Part shown: piece by piece, positions 6,854 to 9,071 of the stretch | Position numbering within the stretch: position 1 is the first letter of the stretch | How the letters are laid out: every line of letters begins with the position of its first letter | DNA from: DATFDN01 sp049591635 | GTDB taxonomy: Bacteria; Pseudomonadota; Alphaproteobacteria; Acetobacterales; Acetobacteraceae | Direction: 5' to 3' | NCBI GenBank assembly: GCA_049591635.1 | Contig: JBAWFF010000372.1 | Location: forward strand, 1 to 9,071 | DNA length: 9,071 nucleotides | The notes under the pieces: model-generated | The model's database searches: none | What the model saw: the letters and a program-made list of their open reading frames with translations, nothing else | What the model was told of the DNA's origin: nothing | Program-made: the position numbers and the translations under genes

Positions 6854-7609
6854 ATGGACTACAACCTGGACATTCTCGTGCAGGGCTATCCGGGCAAATC
6901 CGTCTGCCACGGCGGCCTCGGCTGGAGCACCATCGCGCTGTTGCGCGGCGGCGGGCACGTTGCCCTGATCGACGTCGGCACGTTCAGCCATCGGGCCTCG
7001 CTGATCGCCGGCCTCGCCCGCCACGGCCTGGCGCCCGAGCAGGTCACCGATGTCCTCCTCACCCATGCGCATCATGACCATGCGATCAACTGGGTGCTGT
7101 TCGACCGCGCCCGCATCTGGATCGGTGATGCGGAACTCGATTGGGCGGTGAACGAGCCCTGGGGCCGCACTCCGGTCCCCGAACTGTACATCAGGGAATT
7201 GCGCGGCGCCGCGACCCTCAACCGCGTCCGCGACGGCCAGGAGGTGCTCCCAGGCCTGGTCGCCCACGACGCGCCCGGCCATACGCCGGGCCATATGATG
7301 TTCGTCTTGCGGGGCACCGACCGCGACGTGATCTTCACCGGCGACGCCGCGAAGAACCGAGCCGAATTGCTGACCCGATCGGCGGACATGACCTACGATC
7401 CCGCGGTTACCGCGGCGACGATCGAACGCATGTGGGAACTCTGGCGCCGCCGTCCCGGCACGATGCTGGTTCCGGGCCACGATCTCCCGATGATCCTGGA
7501 CCCGGACGGGCGTCCGATCTTCGTCGGCATCCGCGAAGCCGCGATCACGGCCTGGTTCGATGACGATCTGGAGACGACCACGCGCTTCGAGTTGACGGTC
7601 CGGCACTGA
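6854..7609 (+). CDS. MBL-fold metallo-hydrolase of unknown substrate
   Basis: This is a 251-aa metallo-beta-lactamase-fold protein with a complete dinuclear metal site: HAHHDH (71-76, the HxHxDH motif), His143 in PGHTPGH, Asp164 in FTGDAA and His209 in VPGHD. ALIDVGT (37-43) is the typical strand before the motif. The order and spacing resemble lactonase- and glyoxalase-II-like hydrolases that cut ester, thioester or lactone bonds, but the substrate is not readable. There is no signal peptide, so it is likely cytoplasmic. The ATG lies five bases after the glmS stop with only AGGCGG almost touching it, so it probably depends on translation from glmS. Four bases separate it from the MOSC gene. 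Its place in a UDP-GlcNAc operon may be functional or only transcriptional convenience. Confidence 0.85.
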   Translation: MDYNLDILVQGYPGKSVCHGGLGWSTIALLRGGGHVALIDVGTFSHRASLIAGLARHGLAPEQVTDVLLTHAHHDHAINWVLFDRARIWIGDAELDWAVNEPWGRTPVPELYIRELRGAATLNRVRDGQEVLPGLVAHDAPGHTPGHMMFVLRGTDRDVIFTGDAAKNRAELLTRSADMTYDPAVTAATIERMWELWRRRPGTMLVPGHDLPMILDPDGRPIFVGIREAAITAWFDDDLETTTRFELTVRH

Positions 7610-7613
7610 TCCG

Positions 7614-8156
7614 ATGGCGGCGATCGTGACCTCCGTCAGCCTTGATGCGGCGCATCACTTCAGCAAACCCGTCCACGAAAGCATCCGCCTTCTCGAGGGC
7701 CTCGGCGTCGAAGGCGACGCCCATCTCGGCGTCACCGTCAAACACCGCTCCCGCGTGCGCCGCGATCCGACCCAACCCAATCTGCGGCAAGTTCACCTGA
7801 TCCATGAGGAACTGATCGACGAGCTTCGCCGAGGCGGCTTTCGTGTCGGCCCCGGCCTCATGGGCGAAAATGTCACCACGCGTGGCGTCGACCTGCTCGC
7901 CTTGCCGCGCGGCACCAGGCTGCGCCTTGGCGCCGACGCGGTGGTGGAAGTAACCGGCCTCAGAAACCCCTGCTATCAGCTTGACGGTTTCCAGCCCGGT
8001 CTGATGGCGGCGGTGCTCGACCGCGACGCGGACGGCAAGCTGATCCGCAAGAGCGGTGTGATGACCGTCGTCCTCACCGGCGGCGACGTTCGCGCCGGCG
8101 ACGCGATCCGGATTGAACTTCCCCCACTCCCGCACCAGCCGCTCGAGCCGGTGTGA
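7614..8156 (+). CDS. MOSC domain-containing protein
   Basis: This is a 180-aa stand-alone MOSC (Mo-cofactor sulfurase C-terminal) domain protein. It shows GLGVEGDAHLG (29-39), the core VGPGLMGENVTTRGVDLLAL (78-97), LPRGTRLRLG, and the conserved cysteine Cys120 in TGLRNPCYQL, followed by GVMTVVL (148-154) and GGDVRAGDAIRI. MOSC domains bind or move molybdenum cofactor or sulfur. Small ones such as YiiM protect against N-hydroxylated bases by Moco-dependent reduction. Which applies here is unknown. There is no Shine-Dalgarno at the start, and the gene begins four bases after the MBL gene, so it looks like the last gene of the glmU operon. It ends six bases from the convergent phosphoesterase gene. 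Confidence 0.87.
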   Translation: MAAIVTSVSLDAAHHFSKPVHESIRLLEGLGVEGDAHLGVTVKHRSRVRRDPTQPNLRQVHLIHEELIDELRRGGFRVGPGLMGENVTTRGVDLLALPRGTRLRLGADAVVEVTGLRNPCYQLDGFQPGLMAAVLDRDADGKLIRKSGVMTVVLTGGDVRAGDAIRIELPPLPHQPLEPV

Positions 8157-8162
8157 ATCCGA

Positions 8163-8981
8163 TCACGACGCGTCCGGCATCGCCGGCGACAGTCGTCCGC
8201 CCATCCGCAGCGGTTCGATGCGCGCGGCGAGGCCGGTCGCATCGTCGGTCTCCACGAAGACCCCGCACACCGTCGCCTCACCCTCCGCCGGGGCCAGCCG
8301 CTCGCCCGGCATCTTCCGCCAGAACCGGGTCGCCGCCCCCAGCTTCTGCATCCCGATGACGCTGTCGTAGTCCCCGCTCATGCCGGCGTCGGACTGAAAC
8401 GCCGTGCCGGCGGGCAGGATCTGGTGATCCGCCGATGGGCAGTGCGTATGGGTGCCGACGATCAGCGACGCCTGACCGTCGAAACTATGGGCGAACGCCA
8501 TCTTCTCGCTGCTCGCCTCGGCGTGGAAGTCGATGACAATCGCCGCGACCGTGCCCCCCAACCGGTACCGCGACAGCGCCTCGGCGGTGCCGCGGAACGG
8601 GCAGTCGAGCGTGTCCATGAACAGCCGGCCCATCGCCTGGAGCACCAGCACCTGCCGCCCACCCGCCACGTCCACCACGGCGGCGCCGGCACCCGGGGTG
8701 CCGGGCGGGAAGTTGAGCGGGCGGAGCAGGCGCGGAGTCTGGGCGATGTAGGGGATGATTTCCTTGCGGTCCCAGGAATGATTGCCGAGGGTCAATACGT
8801 CCGCGCCGGCGGCGAACAACGCGTCGGCCATCTCCGGCGCCAGGCCGAAACCGTGCGAGGCGTTCTCCGCGTTGACCACCACGAGGTCGAGACGCAGCCG
8901 CGCGCGCAGTCCCGGCAACGCGTCGGCGACTGCCTCACGGCCGGAACGGCCGACGACGTCGCCGATGAACAGGAGCCTCAT
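8163..8981 (-). CDS. YmdB/TIGR00282-family metallophosphoesterase
   Basis: This 272-aa calcineurin-like phosphoesterase belongs to the TIGR00282 family (B. subtilis YmdB, 264 aa), a 2',3'-cyclic-nucleotide phosphodiesterase in the characterised member. Ligands are in place: Asp8 in FIGDVVGRSGR, Glu39 in NAEN, Asn67-His68 in GNHSWDRKE, His153 in DFHAEASSEK, and His178/His180 in GTHTHCPSADHQILP, followed by GTAFQSDAGMSGDYDSVIG. Cys181 stands where relatives usually have Val. The frame stays open to 9053, but the 24 extra residues come from the inverted repeat and are not family-like; MRLLFIGDVVG at 8981 is the canonical N-terminus. No strong Shine-Dalgarno is visible. Relatives often sit near a 5-formyltetrahydrofolate cyclo-ligase gene; any such partner would be beyond the right edge. 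Confidence 0.94.
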   Translation of the reverse strand: MRLLFIGDVVGRSGREAVADALPGLRARLRLDLVVVNAENASHGFGLAPEMADALFAAGADVLTLGNHSWDRKEIIPYIAQTPRLLRPLNFPPGTPGAGAAVVDVAGGRQVLVLQAMGRLFMDTLDCPFRGTAEALSRYRLGGTVAAIVIDFHAEASSEKMAFAHSFDGQASLIVGTHTHCPSADHQILPAGTAFQSDAGMSGDYDSVIGMQKLGAATRFWRKMPGERLAPAEGEATVCGVFVETDDATGLAARIEPLRMGGRLSPAMPDAS

Positions 8982-9010
8982 CTCGCGGCGATCCCAAGCC
9001 GCAACACCGT

Positions 9011-9071
9011 CATGCCCGCGAATGCGGGTATCCACGACTTTGGCGGCGGCCAAGGAAGTCGTGGATACCCG
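9011..9071. repeat. Dispersed-type palindromic repeat upstream of the phosphoesterase gene
   Basis: A perfect 16-base inverted repeat, CGGGTATCCACGACTT (9025-9040) against AAGTCGTGGATACCCG (9056-9071), surrounds a 15-base loop, and an inner TTGG/CCAA pair extends the stem. A second small hairpin, CCCGC-GAAT-GCGGG (9015-9028), overlaps the left arm. The form, CATGCCCGCG...GCGGG...CCACGACTT, is like short palindromes scattered between genes in many GC-rich proteobacteria. The right arm runs to the last base of the window, so its full length is unknown. It ends about 30 bases before the phosphoesterase start and would fold in that gene's leader if transcribed. There is no T run, so it is not a typical terminator. 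Confidence 0.7.

Noticed and set aside
4998..7606. Several long minus-strand frames opposite glmS and the MBL gene (258, 246 and 265 codons)
   Set aside because: Each is a shadow of a well-supported plus-strand gene, with no recognisable motif and a composition typical of antisense GC-rich DNA.

Overview
The window is a GC-rich stretch of bacterial chromosome. Lines I counted in the housekeeping genes run at about 70% G+C, with strong C/G preference at third codon positions. GlmU wording such as RLGTAHA, the gph/glmU/glmS arrangement and codon use suggest an alphaproteobacterium, perhaps Rhodospirillales/Acetobacteraceae. That placement is inference from remembered family patterns, not a search.

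Layout, left to right. (1) 11-637 (+): a glutathione S-transferase. (2) 638-2460: an accessory interval visibly lower in G+C (sampled lines 52-63%). It holds, on the minus strand, an intact 433-aa protein with a C-terminal ApeA-like HEPN domain and an RNEFLH (Rx4H) motif. Just upstream is the wreck of a DUF6036/AbiEii-like nucleotidyltransferase gene, cut at its 5' end and broken by at least two frameshifts. (3) 2461-3608 (-): phosphoglycolate phosphatase (gph) followed by a VOC/extradiol-dioxygenase-like protein, translationally coupled. (4) 3609-3708: a short divergent promoter region. (5) 3709-8156 (+): a tight run glmU-glmS-MBL hydrolase-MOSC protein, with junctions from a 1-base overlap to a 5-base gap. 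(6) 8163-8981 (-): a YmdB/TIGR00282 metallophosphoesterase converging on the MOSC gene 6 bases away. (7) 9011-9071: a strong inverted repeat of the dispersed-palindrome type, cut by the window end.

How the parts fit. GlmS makes glucosamine-6-phosphate and GlmU converts glucosamine-1-phosphate to UDP-GlcNAc, so the plus-strand operon core feeds peptidoglycan and lipopolysaccharide synthesis. GlmM, which joins the two steps, is not here. Gph and the VOC protein, divergent from glmU, look like metabolite-repair or clearance functions. The accessory interval is the only part that looks like defence or toxin-antitoxin cargo: a HEPN ribonuclease candidate that appears to have outlived its nucleotidyltransferase neighbour. 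I found no RNA genes, CRISPR arrays, insertion sequences or phage genes. The rest is ordinary conserved chromosome.
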